NCBI GenBank assembly: GCA_015493745.1
Contig: WGCN01000049.1
Location: 1 to 36,849, forward strand
DNA: 36,849 bases
DNA from: Calditrichales bacterium
GTDB lineage: Bacteria; Calditrichota; Calditrichia; Calditrichales; J004
Direction of reading: 5' to 3'
The first letter of the stretch is position 1, and every line of letters begins with the position of its first letter. The position numbers and the translations under genes are program-made. The notes beneath the pieces were generated by a model that saw only the letters and a program-made list of their open reading frames with translations, did not search any database and was not told the origin of the DNA. Below, piece by piece: positions 15,105 to 23,555 of the stretch.

Positions 15105-16457
15105 TTAAGACTGATTCTTTTTATCCAGTCGGGCGGTTAGGGTACGGTAGTTGATATTTAGAAAGCGGCAGGCCTCTTTTTTATTTTGATTGACATGCTC
15201 GTACACCGCGTGTACATACATGCGGGTCATCTCCTCAAGGGTATAGCGATGCTCCAGCGCGTGCCGGATGATGCTGTCTTCCCGCTCCTGAATGTCCGGC
15301 GGGATGTCGTCAATGGTTAGTTTTTCCTGGTTCATTACCAGCATGCGTGTGAGTGTGTTCTCCAACTCGCGTATGTTGCCTTTCCAGTTGATGCGTGACA
15401 GGTAACCGACCAGGGCCGGATCAATTTTGGGCTGTTTTTTGAGATTGTAATTTTCACTGTACCGCTTGATAAAAAAACTGATCAGGGCCGGGATGTCGTC
15501 CGGTCTTTCCCGCAAGGGCGGGATGTGAATGGGAATAACATTCAGGCGGTAATACAGGTCTTCCCGGAAGCGGCTGGCGGCGATCTCATCCAACAGGTTG
15601 CGGTTTGTAGCTGCCACCAGGCGAAAGTTGGCTTTAATTTCCTTTTGCCCCCCCAGCCGGTAAAAGGTTTTTTCCTGTAATACGCGTAATAACTTGGCCT
15701 GGGTTTGTATGGGCAGTTCGCCGATTTCATCCAAAAAAAGGGTTCCGTCTTCGGCCAGTTCAAACAAGCCATGCTTCAGGTCGGTGGCTCCGGTAAAGGC
15801 GCCCTTCTCATGGCCAAAGAGTTCATTCTCCAGAAGGTTTTCGGGCAGGGTGGCGGCATTGAGTGTGATAAACGGCTTGTCCGGTCCAAAGCTCCGGGCA
15901 TGGATATGACGGGCAACAATCTCCTTGCCCACGCCGGACTCACCGGTGATTAATACCGGTTCACGTGTTTTGCGGGTTTGTTCTATCAGGCGCAGTATAT
16001 TCTGCATCTGTTTGCTTACAGAGATGATATTGTCAAAATGAAGCGATGATTGAAGCTTGTGGCGCAATTCCAGGTTCTCGCGCTCAAGCCTTTGCATACG
16101 GATGGCGCGCTTGACCAGCAGGGGCAGCTCATCCTCAATATTTTCCCCCTTGAAAAAATAGGAATAGGCGCCGCGACGCTGGGCTTCCAGGGCGTGCTGA
16201 TGATCCTGGGAGGAGGTGATGACGATGACCTTGGCGTCCCCCGGGGTGCTGACGATATGATCCAGTAAAACGAGACCCTGGTCTATCTGTGGGAGTCCCA
16301 GATCCTGAATGATCAGATCGGGCAGAAAGGCGCTTACGAGTTCCCGGGCTTCTTCCGGATAGGATGCAAAAGCATAGAGATAATCCGTGCCGAGCCATTT
16401 TTTATATTTCTGCTGCCAGATGGCGTTGTCTTCAATGATCAGAATTTTACTTTTCAT
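15105..16457 (-). CDS. Sigma-54-dependent response regulator (NtrC family)
   Basis: This 450-residue activator opens sigma-54 promoters. The N-terminal receiver is intact (acidic pair Glu9-Asp10, phospho-acceptor Asp52 in IIQDLGLP, Lys103). The AAA+ domain has Walker A GESGVGKE (172-179), the sigma-54 contact loop GAFTGA (219-224) and Walker B DEIGE (243-247). A Fis-type helix-turn-helix ends the protein (KKEACRFLNINYRTLTARL). I start at ATG 16457, since an upstream in-frame TTG at 16469 lacks support. The cognate kinase gene ends 45 bases upstream, and the likely target promoter lies just downstream of this gene. Confidence 0.95.
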   Translation of the reverse strand: MKSKILIIEDNAIWQQKYKKWLGTDYLYAFASYPEEARELVSAFLPDLIIQDLGLPQIDQGLVLLDHIVSTPGDAKVIVITSSQDHQHALEAQRRGAYSYFFKGENIEDELPLLVKRAIRMQRLERENLELRHKLQSSLHFDNIISVSKQMQNILRLIEQTRKTREPVLITGESGVGKEIVARHIHARSFGPDKPFITLNAATLPENLLENELFGHEKGAFTGATDLKHGLFELAEDGTLFLDEIGELPIQTQAKLLRVLQEKTFYRLGGQKEIKANFRLVAATNRNLLDEIAASRFREDLYYRLNVIPIHIPPLRERPDDIPALISFFIKRYSENYNLKKQPKIDPALVGYLSRINWKGNIRELENTLTRMLVMNQEKLTIDDIPPDIQEREDSIIRHALEHRYTLEEMTRMYVHAVYEHVNQNKKEACRFLNINYRTLTARLDKKNQS

Positions 16458-16502
16458 AAGCTCTCTCAAGGTACGTTCCCACGGCAGTCCAGGCGACGTT
16501 GC

Positions 16503-17570
16503 TTATCCGTCCGTAATACAGACGGGTGTATTAACGGGGATAAGAAATGTAACATCGGTATGGTGTCCTTTGATGGACTGTATCTCCAACCGGCCATTGT
16601 GCGCATTGAGAATTTTCTCCGCAATGGCCAGGCCAAAACCGGGACGGCCTAAGAACTTGTCCGTGGTGAAAAAGGGTTTTTTTACATAGGGTAAAAAATC
16701 AGGAACGATCCCCTTACCATAGTCGCGTATAATGATTTTCAGCCATTTTTGCCGGATAAAAGGGGAGTGTGATTCCTCGCAGCGGGTACTGATTTCAATT
16801 TTTTCAGCCTCGTTATCCGTAGCCGCCAGGGCGTTCTTTAAAATTTCGGAAAGGGCCTCGGCCATCAGATCCACATCGATATTCAGCGGGATTGCTTTTT
16901 TATTGATGTCCAGTTTGATCTTTTCATAATCGGGACAGGCCAGCTTTATGGCGTTGTTTAAAAAGGTTTCCAAAGCCATGTCGGATTTAAACAGCTCCAG
17001 GTCTCGAACATAACGCAATACTTTTTTGTTAACCTGTTCCTGATAGTTCCAACGGTTTTCGACCTCAGCGCTTTTTTCCTGGGGAAACATCTCCAGGATG
17101 GCATGCACATCGTGTAATAACTGGGATATCAGGTCGGCATATTTATATTGGGTGCGAATATTACCCTCTATGGTATGCCGGCGCAGACTCTTGCTTAGAC
17201 TCTTCCAAATCTGCATCACGGGAGAGATGACGGCGGGAGACGGAATGGTTTCGAAAGCCAAGATATAAAAAGTCGCCGGCTGTTCCGGGGCATCGGTGGA
17301 GAGGTAGCATATTCCGCTGTCACTGGCATAGTAGCTGCCATATTCATCGGAATGATGCTGAAGAGGATTGTATTGCCTAAGGAATTGTTCGCTGTCCAGG
17401 CCGGGATCCGTGGATTGAATGACCTTCAGGGGCTGTGGAATGTTTTTGTGCTGTAAAAGATGTAATTTGTCCACATGCCTGTTGTTAACTAAAAAATCAA
17501 AAACCTGCATGGCCAGCATCTCCTCGGATACGGCTCCGCTGCAAAAATCAATAAACTCATTCAGTCGCAT
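16503..17570 (-). CDS. Soluble sensor histidine kinase
   Basis: A 355-residue kinase with no signal peptide or membrane helix, so it senses a cytoplasmic cue. The first 135 residues are an unassigned, possibly GAF-like, sensor region. The phospho-acceptor is His153 in LLHDVHAILEM. The ATPase part has the N box ILKNAL (Asn246), G1 DYGKG (283-287), F box KPFFTTD and G2 GRPGFGLAIAEKI (about 308-320). The ATG at 17570 shares one base with the mazG stop (TAATG), and AAGGAA precedes it, so translation is coupled to mazG. The NtrC-like regulator follows and is the obvious partner. Confidence 0.92.
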   Translation of the reverse strand: MRLNEFIDFCSGAVSEEMLAMQVFDFLVNNRHVDKLHLLQHKNIPQPLKVIQSTDPGLDSEQFLRQYNPLQHHSDEYGSYYASDSGICYLSTDAPEQPATFYILAFETIPSPAVISPVMQIWKSLSKSLRRHTIEGNIRTQYKYADLISQLLHDVHAILEMFPQEKSAEVENRWNYQEQVNKKVLRYVRDLELFKSDMALETFLNNAIKLACPDYEKIKLDINKKAIPLNIDVDLMAEALSEILKNALAATDNEAEKIEISTRCEESHSPFIRQKWLKIIIRDYGKGIVPDFLPYVKKPFFTTDKFLGRPGFGLAIAEKILNAHNGRLEIQSIKGHHTDVTFLIPVNTPVCITDG

Positions 17571-18331
17571 TATTCTATTTCCTTCTTTGCCTGATCCCAT
17601 AACCGATCCAACTCCTCAAGGCTCGCTTCATGTAACTTTTCAACATCATGGTTGAGTTTTTTTTCAATGTAATTAAAACGTGTTATAAACTTGTTGTTGG
17701 CCTGCTGAAGAAGCTCTTCGGCCACCCATTCTTTTTTACGGATATAATTAACAAGGGTAAACAGCATGTCTCCCAGCTCTTCCCGTTCCGGGGAGGTTTG
17801 CGCTAGCCGCTCCGCTTCTAAAAATTCCAGCCATTCTTCCCGCAGCTTTTCCTTAACCTGTGCGGCGGAGGACCAGTCAAAGCCTACGGCTGCCGCCTTT
17901 TCCTGCAGCCGTTGTGCCCTCAAAAGTGCCGGCATGGCCGGGGAAATACCTTGTAAAAGAGAACGCCGGGACTCCTCCTTGTGTTTTTGCTTTTCCCAGT
18001 TTTGCTGCACCTTTTCGGCGGTCAGCCCTTTTTCCTTATTAAACACATGGGGGTGGCGTTTTATCATTTTCCGGGATATGGCCTCGACAACATCATTAAA
18101 GGAAAATTTATTCTCTTCTTCCGCCAGGGCGCTATGGAAAACCACCTGAAGCAATATATCGCCCAATTCACATTTTAAGGCTTCCCAGGACTTTGAGTCA
18201 ATGGCTTCCATCACTTCATAGGTTTCTTCCAGCAGATAGCGTTTCAGGCTTTCGTGGGTCTGGCGGGCATCCCAGGGGCATTCCCTGCGTAAACGGGACA
18301 TAATATGCAATAGCTGATCTATTTTATCCAT
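17570..18331 (-). CDS. mazG: Nucleoside triphosphate pyrophosphohydrolase MazG
   Basis: This 253-residue house-cleaning enzyme hydrolyses (d)NTPs to NMP and pyrophosphate and, in E. coli, lowers ppGpp under starvation. The first domain carries the metal-binding pattern CPWDARQTHESLKRYLLEE (about 19-37) with EEXXE-type acids; the second domain repeats the fold (EEWLEFLEAE and REELGDMLFTLVNYIRKK, about 165-205). The length is normal for the two-domain type. It is the first gene of a run that continues with a histidine kinase (one-base overlap) and a sigma-54 regulator. The start ATG has only a weak purine-rich site. Confidence 0.95.
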   Translation of the reverse strand: MDKIDQLLHIMSRLRRECPWDARQTHESLKRYLLEETYEVMEAIDSKSWEALKCELGDILLQVVFHSALAEEENKFSFNDVVEAISRKMIKRHPHVFNKEKGLTAEKVQQNWEKQKHKEESRRSLLQGISPAMPALLRAQRLQEKAAAVGFDWSSAAQVKEKLREEWLEFLEAERLAQTSPEREELGDMLFTLVNYIRKKEWVAEELLQQANNKFITRFNYIEKKLNHDVEKLHEASLEELDRLWDQAKKEIE

Positions 18332-18461
18332 AAGTCTTTTTGTGATTGTATTTTTTACAACTTAAGCTATTCGTTAATGGTGTGCAACGGCCGGGATAAG
18401 GAAATGGGCGTGATTTCTAATGTAAATTTAACACTATCCGGGAAAAAGGTGCCTTATTTTA

Positions 18462-18491
18462 GGCCTGGTATAGTTTAGGTAAGAACAGGCC
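18462..18491. repeat. Inverted repeat in the mazG-pfkA divergent region
   Basis: GGCCTG (18462-18467) and CAGGCC (18486-18491) with an 18-base loop lie in the 264-base gap between the divergent mazG and pfkA genes. It may be an operator or chance. Apart from this and the pfkA promoter I see nothing else in the gap. Confidence 0.3.
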
Positions 18492-18538
18492 GGAAAAGTT
18501 AAAAAAAAACGGCTGAAAAAGACAGGGATAAAAGTTTT

Positions 18539-18570
18539 TTTGATAGTAGTGAATGGCTGTTTTATCTTTG
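18539..18570 (+). promoter_or_regulatory. Candidate Bacteroidota-type promoter of pfkA
   Basis: TTTG (18539-18542), a 20-base spacer, then TATCTTTG (18563-18570), an exact match to TAnnTTTG. The expected start near 18577 is about 20 bases before the pfkA ATG. Confidence 0.6.
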
Positions 18571-18595
18571 CGCCTTGCATTAAAACGAGGGAAAA

Positions 18596-19561
18596 ATGAA
18601 ATCTATAGCCATACTTACCAGCGGGGGAGATGCACCGGGAATGAATGCCGCCATTCGTTCCATCACCCGCACGGCCATTGCCAATAATATTAAGGTTTAT
18701 GGTATCGAACGAGGCTTTTCCGGCCTGGTGTATGAAGAGTATATTGAGCTGGAGCGCCATTCGGTATCCAATATTATTCAACGCGGGGGAACCATCCTGA
18801 AGTCTTCCCGCTGTGATGAATGGCGCACGCCGCAGGGTCGGCAAAAGGGAGCGCGTTTTCTGGATAAACTGGGAGTTTCCGGACTTATCGGTATTGGCGG
18901 GGACGGTACTTTTAAGGGGCTGTACCATTTCTCGGAGGAGTATGATATTCCGGTCATCGGCATTCCCGGCACTATCGACAATGATATCTACGGTACCGAT
19001 ATGACTATCGGTTATGATACGGCGGTTAATATCGGCGTGGACGCCATTGACAAAATACGTGATACGGCCGATTCCCATGATCGTCTTTTCCTGATTGAGG
19101 TGATGGGACGAAACTCGGGATTCATTGCCTTAAACGTCGGCATCGGTGGCGGCGCGGAAGAGATCATCATCCCCGAGCAGCCGGTCAATGTGGATGACAT
19201 CGCCGAACGTCTGTTCAACGGACGCAAGAAGGGGAAAACCAGCAGTATCATTGTGGTGGCCGAGGGCGATGACGAAGGAAAATCCTATTCCATTGCCAAT
19301 AAGTTAAAACGGCTCAGCGGTATGGAATACCGGGTGGTGATTTTGGGCCATATCCAGCGCGGAGGCTCGCCCACCGCCTTTGACCGTTACCTGGGAAGCT
19401 TTTTGGGCAGCGAGGCGGTCTTCGGTCTGATAAACGGGCGTTCCCATGAAATGGTGGGATTGGTTAAAAACAAGGTTAAATTCTCCAAGTTCTCCGAAGT
19501 GTGGAATAAGAAAAAATCCATAGATCAACGTATGTTGCGCTTGAATTATTATCTCTCCTGA
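18596..19561 (+). CDS. pfkA: ATP-dependent 6-phosphofructokinase
   Basis: A 321-residue glycolytic enzyme that phosphorylates fructose 6-phosphate to fructose 1,6-bisphosphate. The visible signatures are LTSGGDAPGMNAAIR at the N-terminus, the ATP site GIGGDGTFKG near 101, the catalytic PGTIDNDI near 124, GYDTAVN, MGRNSGF near 170, and HIQRGGSPTAFDR near 252. Gly follows Asp in GGDG, and Gly rather than Lys precedes TIDND. Both point to ATP rather than pyrophosphate as donor. GAGGG lies before the ATG. It is a single-gene unit with its own promoter and a strong terminator. Confidence 0.97.
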   Translation: MKSIAILTSGGDAPGMNAAIRSITRTAIANNIKVYGIERGFSGLVYEEYIELERHSVSNIIQRGGTILKSSRCDEWRTPQGRQKGARFLDKLGVSGLIGIGGDGTFKGLYHFSEEYDIPVIGIPGTIDNDIYGTDMTIGYDTAVNIGVDAIDKIRDTADSHDRLFLIEVMGRNSGFIALNVGIGGGAEEIIIPEQPVNVDDIAERLFNGRKKGKTSSIIVVAEGDDEGKSYSIANKLKRLSGMEYRVVILGHIQRGGSPTAFDRYLGSFLGSEAVFGLINGRSHEMVGLVKNKVKFSKFSEVWNKKKSIDQRMLRLNYYLS

Positions 19562-19618
19562 AGCGAAGGGTCTAAATGATCGCACCGTGACGGGCACGGA
19601 TAAACCCACTCTTTTAAG

Positions 19619-19647
19619 GCCGGAATGATACGTTATTCCGGCTTTTT
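19619..19647 (+). terminator. Rho-independent terminator of pfkA
   Basis: GCCGGAAT (19619-19626) and ATTCCGGC (19635-19642) form a perfect 8-base stem with an 8-base loop, followed by five T residues (19643-19647), about 58 bases after the pfkA stop. Confidence 0.88.
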
Positions 19648-19728
19648 CCCTTCCATTCGTTTTGCAAATGAATATTGTTTATCTTTTTGTGTATTTCTTA
19701 TGTCCTGCTAAAATAATAGGGAGTCATT

Positions 19729-20172
19729 ATGGAAACATTCCTTAAGCCGGAAGTTGTCTGGTTTGTAATCGGTTTGATTTTAATTATGATGGAGTTTTTA
19801 ACCCCGGGCTTTTATGTCATTTTTTTCGGACTTGGCGCCTGGGCCGTGTCCGGCGTCAGCCTGTTTGCGGAAATGCCCCTCACCTGGCAACTGGCTCTGT
19901 TTCTGGTTTCTTCGGTGTTAATGCTGGTATTTATGCGCAGCCATTTGCAAAACCTGTTCGGTGTAAATACGGTAAACGATATGGATGAAAAGGATGAATT
20001 TATCGGAGAAGAAGGCGTAGTTATCGAAAAGATTACCATCAACGGGATGGGGAAAATAGAATTGCGGGGTACCCAATGGGCTGCCCGTGCCAATAGTGAT
20101 ATCGAGGTGGGCACGCGTGTGCGCGTAACCGCGCGCGACAGTATCCGCTTTACGGTGGAGCCGTTAAACTAA
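19729..20172 (+). CDS. NfeD-like membrane protein (short form)
   Basis: A 147-residue protein with two to three N-terminal membrane helices (VVWFVIGLILIMMEFLTPGF, a second at about 28-45 and LALFLVSSVLMLVFM at about 56-72). A C-terminal soluble OB-fold follows, with the NfeD signature IGEEGVVIEKI...GKIELRGTQWAA. This is the short NfeD1b type without the ClpP-like protease. NfeD proteins nearly always sit beside SPFH/stomatin genes and act with them in membrane microdomains; here the SPFH gene begins 12 bases downstream. GGGAG precedes the ATG. Confidence 0.92.
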   Translation: METFLKPEVVWFVIGLILIMMEFLTPGFYVIFFGLGAWAVSGVSLFAEMPLTWQLALFLVSSVLMLVFMRSHLQNLFGVNTVNDMDEKDEFIGEEGVVIEKITINGMGKIELRGTQWAARANSDIEVGTRVRVTARDSIRFTVEPLN

Positions 20173-20184
20173 AAGGGAGGTCCC

Positions 20185-21099
20185 ATGAACGAATTTGTTG
20201 TTATATTAATCGGTCTGGCCATTTTTGTAATAGTACTTTTTGCCAAAACCATAACCATAGTTCCCCAAAAATCCGCCTATATTCTGGAGCGGTTCGGGAA
20301 ATACCGCACCACCCTGGAAGCGGGATTCCATATCCTGTTGCCGTTTATCGATAAGGTGGCCTATAAGCACTCGTTAAAGGAGCAGGCGGTGGATGTGCCC
20401 TCGCAGGTGTGCATCACCCGGGATAATATAGCCGTGGAGGTGGATGGCATATTATATATGCAGGTGGTCGATCCCCAAAAAGCCTCCTACGGTATCAACA
20501 ACTACGCTTTTGCCGCCACCCAGTTGGCGCAAACCACCATGCGCAGCGTGATCGGTAAGCTGGAACTGGATCGCACCTTTGAAGAACGCGAGACGATGAA
20601 CGGCGCCATTGTGGCGGCGGTGGATAAGGCCTCCGACCCCTGGGGGGTTAAGGTAACCCGCTACGAGGTGCGTAATATCGTTCCCCCGCAAAGCATTAAA
20701 GACGCCATGGAAAAGCACATGCGCGCCGAGCGTGAGAAGCGGGCCCTGATCGCCGAGTCGGAAGGGGATCGCCAGGCCAAGATCAACCGCTCCGAAGGGG
20801 ATCGTCAGGAACTGATTAAGCGTTCCGAAGGGGAAAAACAAAAACGCATCAACGAAGCAGAAGGCAAGGCCCGTGAAATCGAAGCCATCGCCATAGCCAC
20901 GGCCAAGGGGATACGTGAAATTGCCACGGCCATCAATGAGGAAGGGGGCATAAACGCCGTGAACCTGCGCATTGCCGAACAGTATTTGGGTGAGTTCGGC
21001 AAACTGGCCAAGGAAAACAATACGATGATTATTCCATCGGATCTCTCGGATATTGCCGGGATGATTGCCACGGCCATGACCGTGGTGAAAAAACAGTAG
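20185..21099 (+). CDS. SPFH/Band 7 family protein (stomatin/paraslipin-like)
   Basis: This 304-residue scaffold protein has one N-terminal membrane helix (about residues 4-22), an SPFH domain at about 25-185 (VPQKSAYILERFGKYRTTLE, then DVPSQVCITRDNIAVEVDG), and a long charged helix with an 11-12 residue periodicity (SEGDRQAKIN, SEGDRQELIK, SEGEKQKRIN) followed by an alanine-rich oligomerisation segment. It resembles E. coli QmcA and mitochondrial SLP-2. It should form ring or cage assemblies with the NfeD protein encoded directly upstream. GGGAGG precedes the ATG and a terminator follows. Confidence 0.94.
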   Translation: MNEFVVILIGLAIFVIVLFAKTITIVPQKSAYILERFGKYRTTLEAGFHILLPFIDKVAYKHSLKEQAVDVPSQVCITRDNIAVEVDGILYMQVVDPQKASYGINNYAFAATQLAQTTMRSVIGKLELDRTFEERETMNGAIVAAVDKASDPWGVKVTRYEVRNIVPPQSIKDAMEKHMRAEREKRALIAESEGDRQAKINRSEGDRQELIKRSEGEKQKRINEAEGKAREIEAIAIATAKGIREIATAINEEGGINAVNLRIAEQYLGEFGKLAKENNTMIIPSDLSDIAGMIATAMTVVKKQ

Positions 21100-21111
21100 A
21101 TTAACCGGAAT

Positions 21112-21139
21112 AGCCGTATCTGCCGGTACGGCTGTTTTT
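21112..21139 (+). terminator. Rho-independent terminator after the SPFH gene
   Basis: AGCCGTA (21112-21118) and TACGGCT (21127-21133) form a 7-base stem with an 8-base loop, followed by G and five T residues. It overlaps the stop of the convergent gene at 21138. Confidence 0.8.
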
Positions 21140-21797
21140 ATTCCCGGCCCGCTACCCGGGTCTCTGCCCGGCCGATATCTTCCAGTTCCATACTTAACTT
21201 GTCACCCGGCCGCAGGGGGCCGACGCCGGAGGGGGTGCCGGTAAGGATGACGTCGCCGGCGTGTAAGGTGAAAAAACGGCTGATAAAGGCAATCAGAAAA
21301 GGCAGGCGAAAGATCATTTGCCCGGTATTGCCCCGCTGACGCACTTCTCCGTTGACCGTTAAAGCCATATCCAGATGATGTACATCTTTCACCGTTGACT
21401 TATCCACAAAGCGGGGGCTAATGGGGCAGGCGCCGTCAAAACCCTTGGCTACCGCCCAGGGCAGTCCCTTTTTCTTGGCCGCGCTTTGCAGATCGCGCAG
21501 GGTTAAATCCAGGGCCAGACCGTAACCGCCGATGTGTTCCATGGCCGCCGCTTCGCTAATGGAGGCGCCGCCTCGGCTGATCAGCACGGCCAGTTCCACC
21601 TCATGATGCACCGAGCCGAAACCGGTTGGTATGGTTATCGTTTCCGTTATGGAACTGAGGGCTGTTGGCGGTTTGATAAACAGCACCGGCTCTCCGGTGG
21701 GCACGGCCCGCATCTCTTTGATATGGGCATCGTAATTGCGCCCGACACCGATGATTTTTTGAGGTTCATAGGCGGAATCATTCAACAAAATCTGCAT
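21138..21797 (-). CDS. Fumarylacetoacetate hydrolase-family protein (acylpyruvase-like)
   Basis: A 219-residue cytosolic metal-dependent hydrolase or decarboxylase of the FAH superfamily. The N-terminal GVGRNYDAHIKEM, then EPVLFIKPPTALSS, the metal-binding HHEVELAVLI (the His-His-Glu plus a later Glu) and the C-terminal TGTPSGVGPLRPGDKL are all present. The size matches the short acylpyruvase type (YcgM/FAHD1), which acts on acylpyruvates or oxaloacetate. It overlaps the end of the homoserine dehydrogenase-like gene by 20 bases, with GGAGG inside that gene 7 bases before its ATG, so the two are probably co-translated. Confidence 0.9.
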   Translation of the reverse strand: MQILLNDSAYEPQKIIGVGRNYDAHIKEMRAVPTGEPVLFIKPPTALSSITETITIPTGFGSVHHEVELAVLISRGGASISEAAAMEHIGGYGLALDLTLRDLQSAAKKKGLPWAVAKGFDGACPISPRFVDKSTVKDVHHLDMALTVNGEVRQRGNTGQMIFRLPFLIAFISRFFTLHAGDVILTGTPSGVGPLRPGDKLSMELEDIGRAETRVAGRE

Positions 21798-23103
21798 GGG
21801 AAGCCTCCAATATTCTAAAAAACTTAATCTTGCCCCGTATCAGTTTCAGCCCCTTTATATCGGTGAGGGCCTTAAGAACCTCTCTTTCACGGGCATTGTC
21901 GATGAATATGTGGACGTAGCCGATCACTTTACCGTTTACCGTACCTACTTCAGCATGGGCCGAGGTGATATTGATGTTATGGCTGCCAATGGCATGGGTA
22001 ATTTCACCCATAACTCCCGGACGGTCAACACACGGAAAACGCAGATAGTAGGAGGTGACAATCTCTTCGATGGGCAAAACCGGTTTGTTATTCCAGTTGA
22101 AATAAAAACGCTGACGTTTGGTGTTGTGGAAAATACGATTGCTGATATCCACCAGGTCGCGCAGAATCAGGCTACTGCTGGGTTTGGTTCCCACCCCCAT
22201 GCCATAGACCATGTATTCCCCCAACAGATCGGTACGGATGTAACAGGCGTTGTACTGGCCGCGCACGGAGGTGACAGGATGGTCTTTTTCCACCAGGGTA
22301 GGGTGAACCCGTATCTCGAAGCCGTGGTCATGATCGCGCAGGATGGCCACCAGCTTGATCTCATAGCCGAATCTTTTGGCCCAGCGGATATCGGAACGGG
22401 TCACCTTGGCGATGCCCTCGGAGTATATATCCAGATAGTTGATGTCGATCCCGAAAGCGGTGGCGGCCAGAATGGAAACCTTCATGGCCGAGTCGGCCCC
22501 TTCATAATCAATGACGGAAAGCGATTCGCCCATCTTTTGTATATTGGGTGATTTAAGCACCTCCTTCATACCCACATCGCGGGCGCTCATTTCATCCAGA
22601 ATATAATTGGATACGCCACTGACCACGCCGAACAGTTCGCTGATATTGTTGGCCACCAGATCACGTTGAACAATAGCGGCCACGGGCAGCCCGCCGCCAA
22701 AGGAAGGTTCGGTTAAAAAGTGGATAGCGTGTTCATTGGCGTAGTCGGAAATCTGATGCATCTTGGTGGCCAGCAGGGCGCGGTTGGCGGAGATGATATG
22801 CTTTTTGGCGCGTATCAGCTCTTTTATTATGGAAAAGGTGGGTTCAATACCTCCCATACAATCTATGACAATGATGATGTCCCCGTCATCGGCGATCTCC
22901 CGGTGGTCGAATGTAAACAGGGCCGGGTCTATCTGGCGAGGACGTTGAAATTTTTTATGCTTGACCAGAATTCTTTTTAAAATAAGATTGATGCCGGTCT
23001 GTTGCAGAATATGGTCATGTTTTTGACGAAAGACCTCGTAAAAACCCTGGCCCAGCTTGCCGAAACCCAACAGGGCAAAATGTATATCTCTTCTTCGGGG
23101 CAT
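21778..23103 (-). CDS. Homoserine dehydrogenase-like protein with ACT domain (atypical active site)
   Basis: A 441-residue protein with the homoserine dehydrogenase layout: Rossmann loop GFGKLGQG (13-20), EPSFGGGLPV (132-141), NYIL (166-169), DYEGADSAMKVSIL (199-212) and a C-terminal ACT domain (about 353-435, CVDRPGVMGEI) for amino-acid feedback. Several substrate residues differ from the usual family. ANK is ANR (Arg108), NGTxNYIL is SGVSNYIL, and GYAExDP is not recognisable. The catalytic Lys208 and Asp204 are kept. It may be a true but divergent homoserine dehydrogenase or a paralogue with another substrate. It follows exbD by 12 bases with an AAAGGA site. Confidence 0.85.
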   Translation of the reverse strand: MPRRRDIHFALLGFGKLGQGFYEVFRQKHDHILQQTGINLILKRILVKHKKFQRPRQIDPALFTFDHREIADDGDIIIVIDCMGGIEPTFSIIKELIRAKKHIISANRALLATKMHQISDYANEHAIHFLTEPSFGGGLPVAAIVQRDLVANNISELFGVVSGVSNYILDEMSARDVGMKEVLKSPNIQKMGESLSVIDYEGADSAMKVSILAATAFGIDINYLDIYSEGIAKVTRSDIRWAKRFGYEIKLVAILRDHDHGFEIRVHPTLVEKDHPVTSVRGQYNACYIRTDLLGEYMVYGMGVGTKPSSSLILRDLVDISNRIFHNTKRQRFYFNWNNKPVLPIEEIVTSYYLRFPCVDRPGVMGEITHAIGSHNINITSAHAEVGTVNGKVIGYVHIFIDNAREREVLKALTDIKGLKLIRGKIKFFRILEASHADFVE

Positions 23104-23115
23104 GGCGGAATCCTT

Positions 23116-23520
23116 TTATTGTGCGGGCATACTGGTGGAAACGATAATTTTGTAAACACCGTTTTTGCGTAATTTATCCATTACCTCGATCACACGGCCA
23201 TAGTCGGCCTTTTCATCGGCTTTTAAAACGATGCTTTTATCCTTTTTATAGCTGTTCAGCTGTTTTATCTCCTTGGCCAGTTCGTTTATGGAAATCAGGT
23301 TGTCGTTTAAAAACAGGTTCTTTTCCTTGTCGATATAAACGATAACCTTTTGCGAGGTGAAGGCTTCGGAGGTTTCCGCTTCCGGTAGCTTCAGATCGAT
23401 ACCCGGCTGTTCCAGAAAGGTGGAGGTGACGCTGAAAAAGATGATCAGGATAAACAGCACATCGATCAGTGACGTCAGGTTAAGCGTAAGCTTTTTTGAT
23501 TTTTGAGAACTCAGTTGCAT
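23116..23520 (-). CDS. exbD: ExbD/TolR-family biopolymer transport protein
   Basis: A 134-residue inner-membrane protein with one N-terminal helix carrying the proton-path Asp in NLTSLIDVLFILIIFF (about residues 14-29) and a periplasmic C-terminal domain. With ExbB it forms the proton-driven motor that energises TonB. The length is normal. It lies 35 bases after exbB and 12 before the homoserine dehydrogenase-like gene. It could also serve a Tol-type system, but the tonB gene in the same operon favours ExbD. Confidence 0.92.
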   Translation of the reverse strand: MQLSSQKSKKLTLNLTSLIDVLFILIIFFSVTSTFLEQPGIDLKLPEAETSEAFTSQKVIVYIDKEKNLFLNDNLISINELAKEIKQLNSYKKDKSIVLKADEKADYGRVIEVMDKLRKNGVYKIIVSTSMPAQ

Positions 23521-23555
23521 GTAAGTAACCTTATGGTTTTACCGATAAATCTTTC

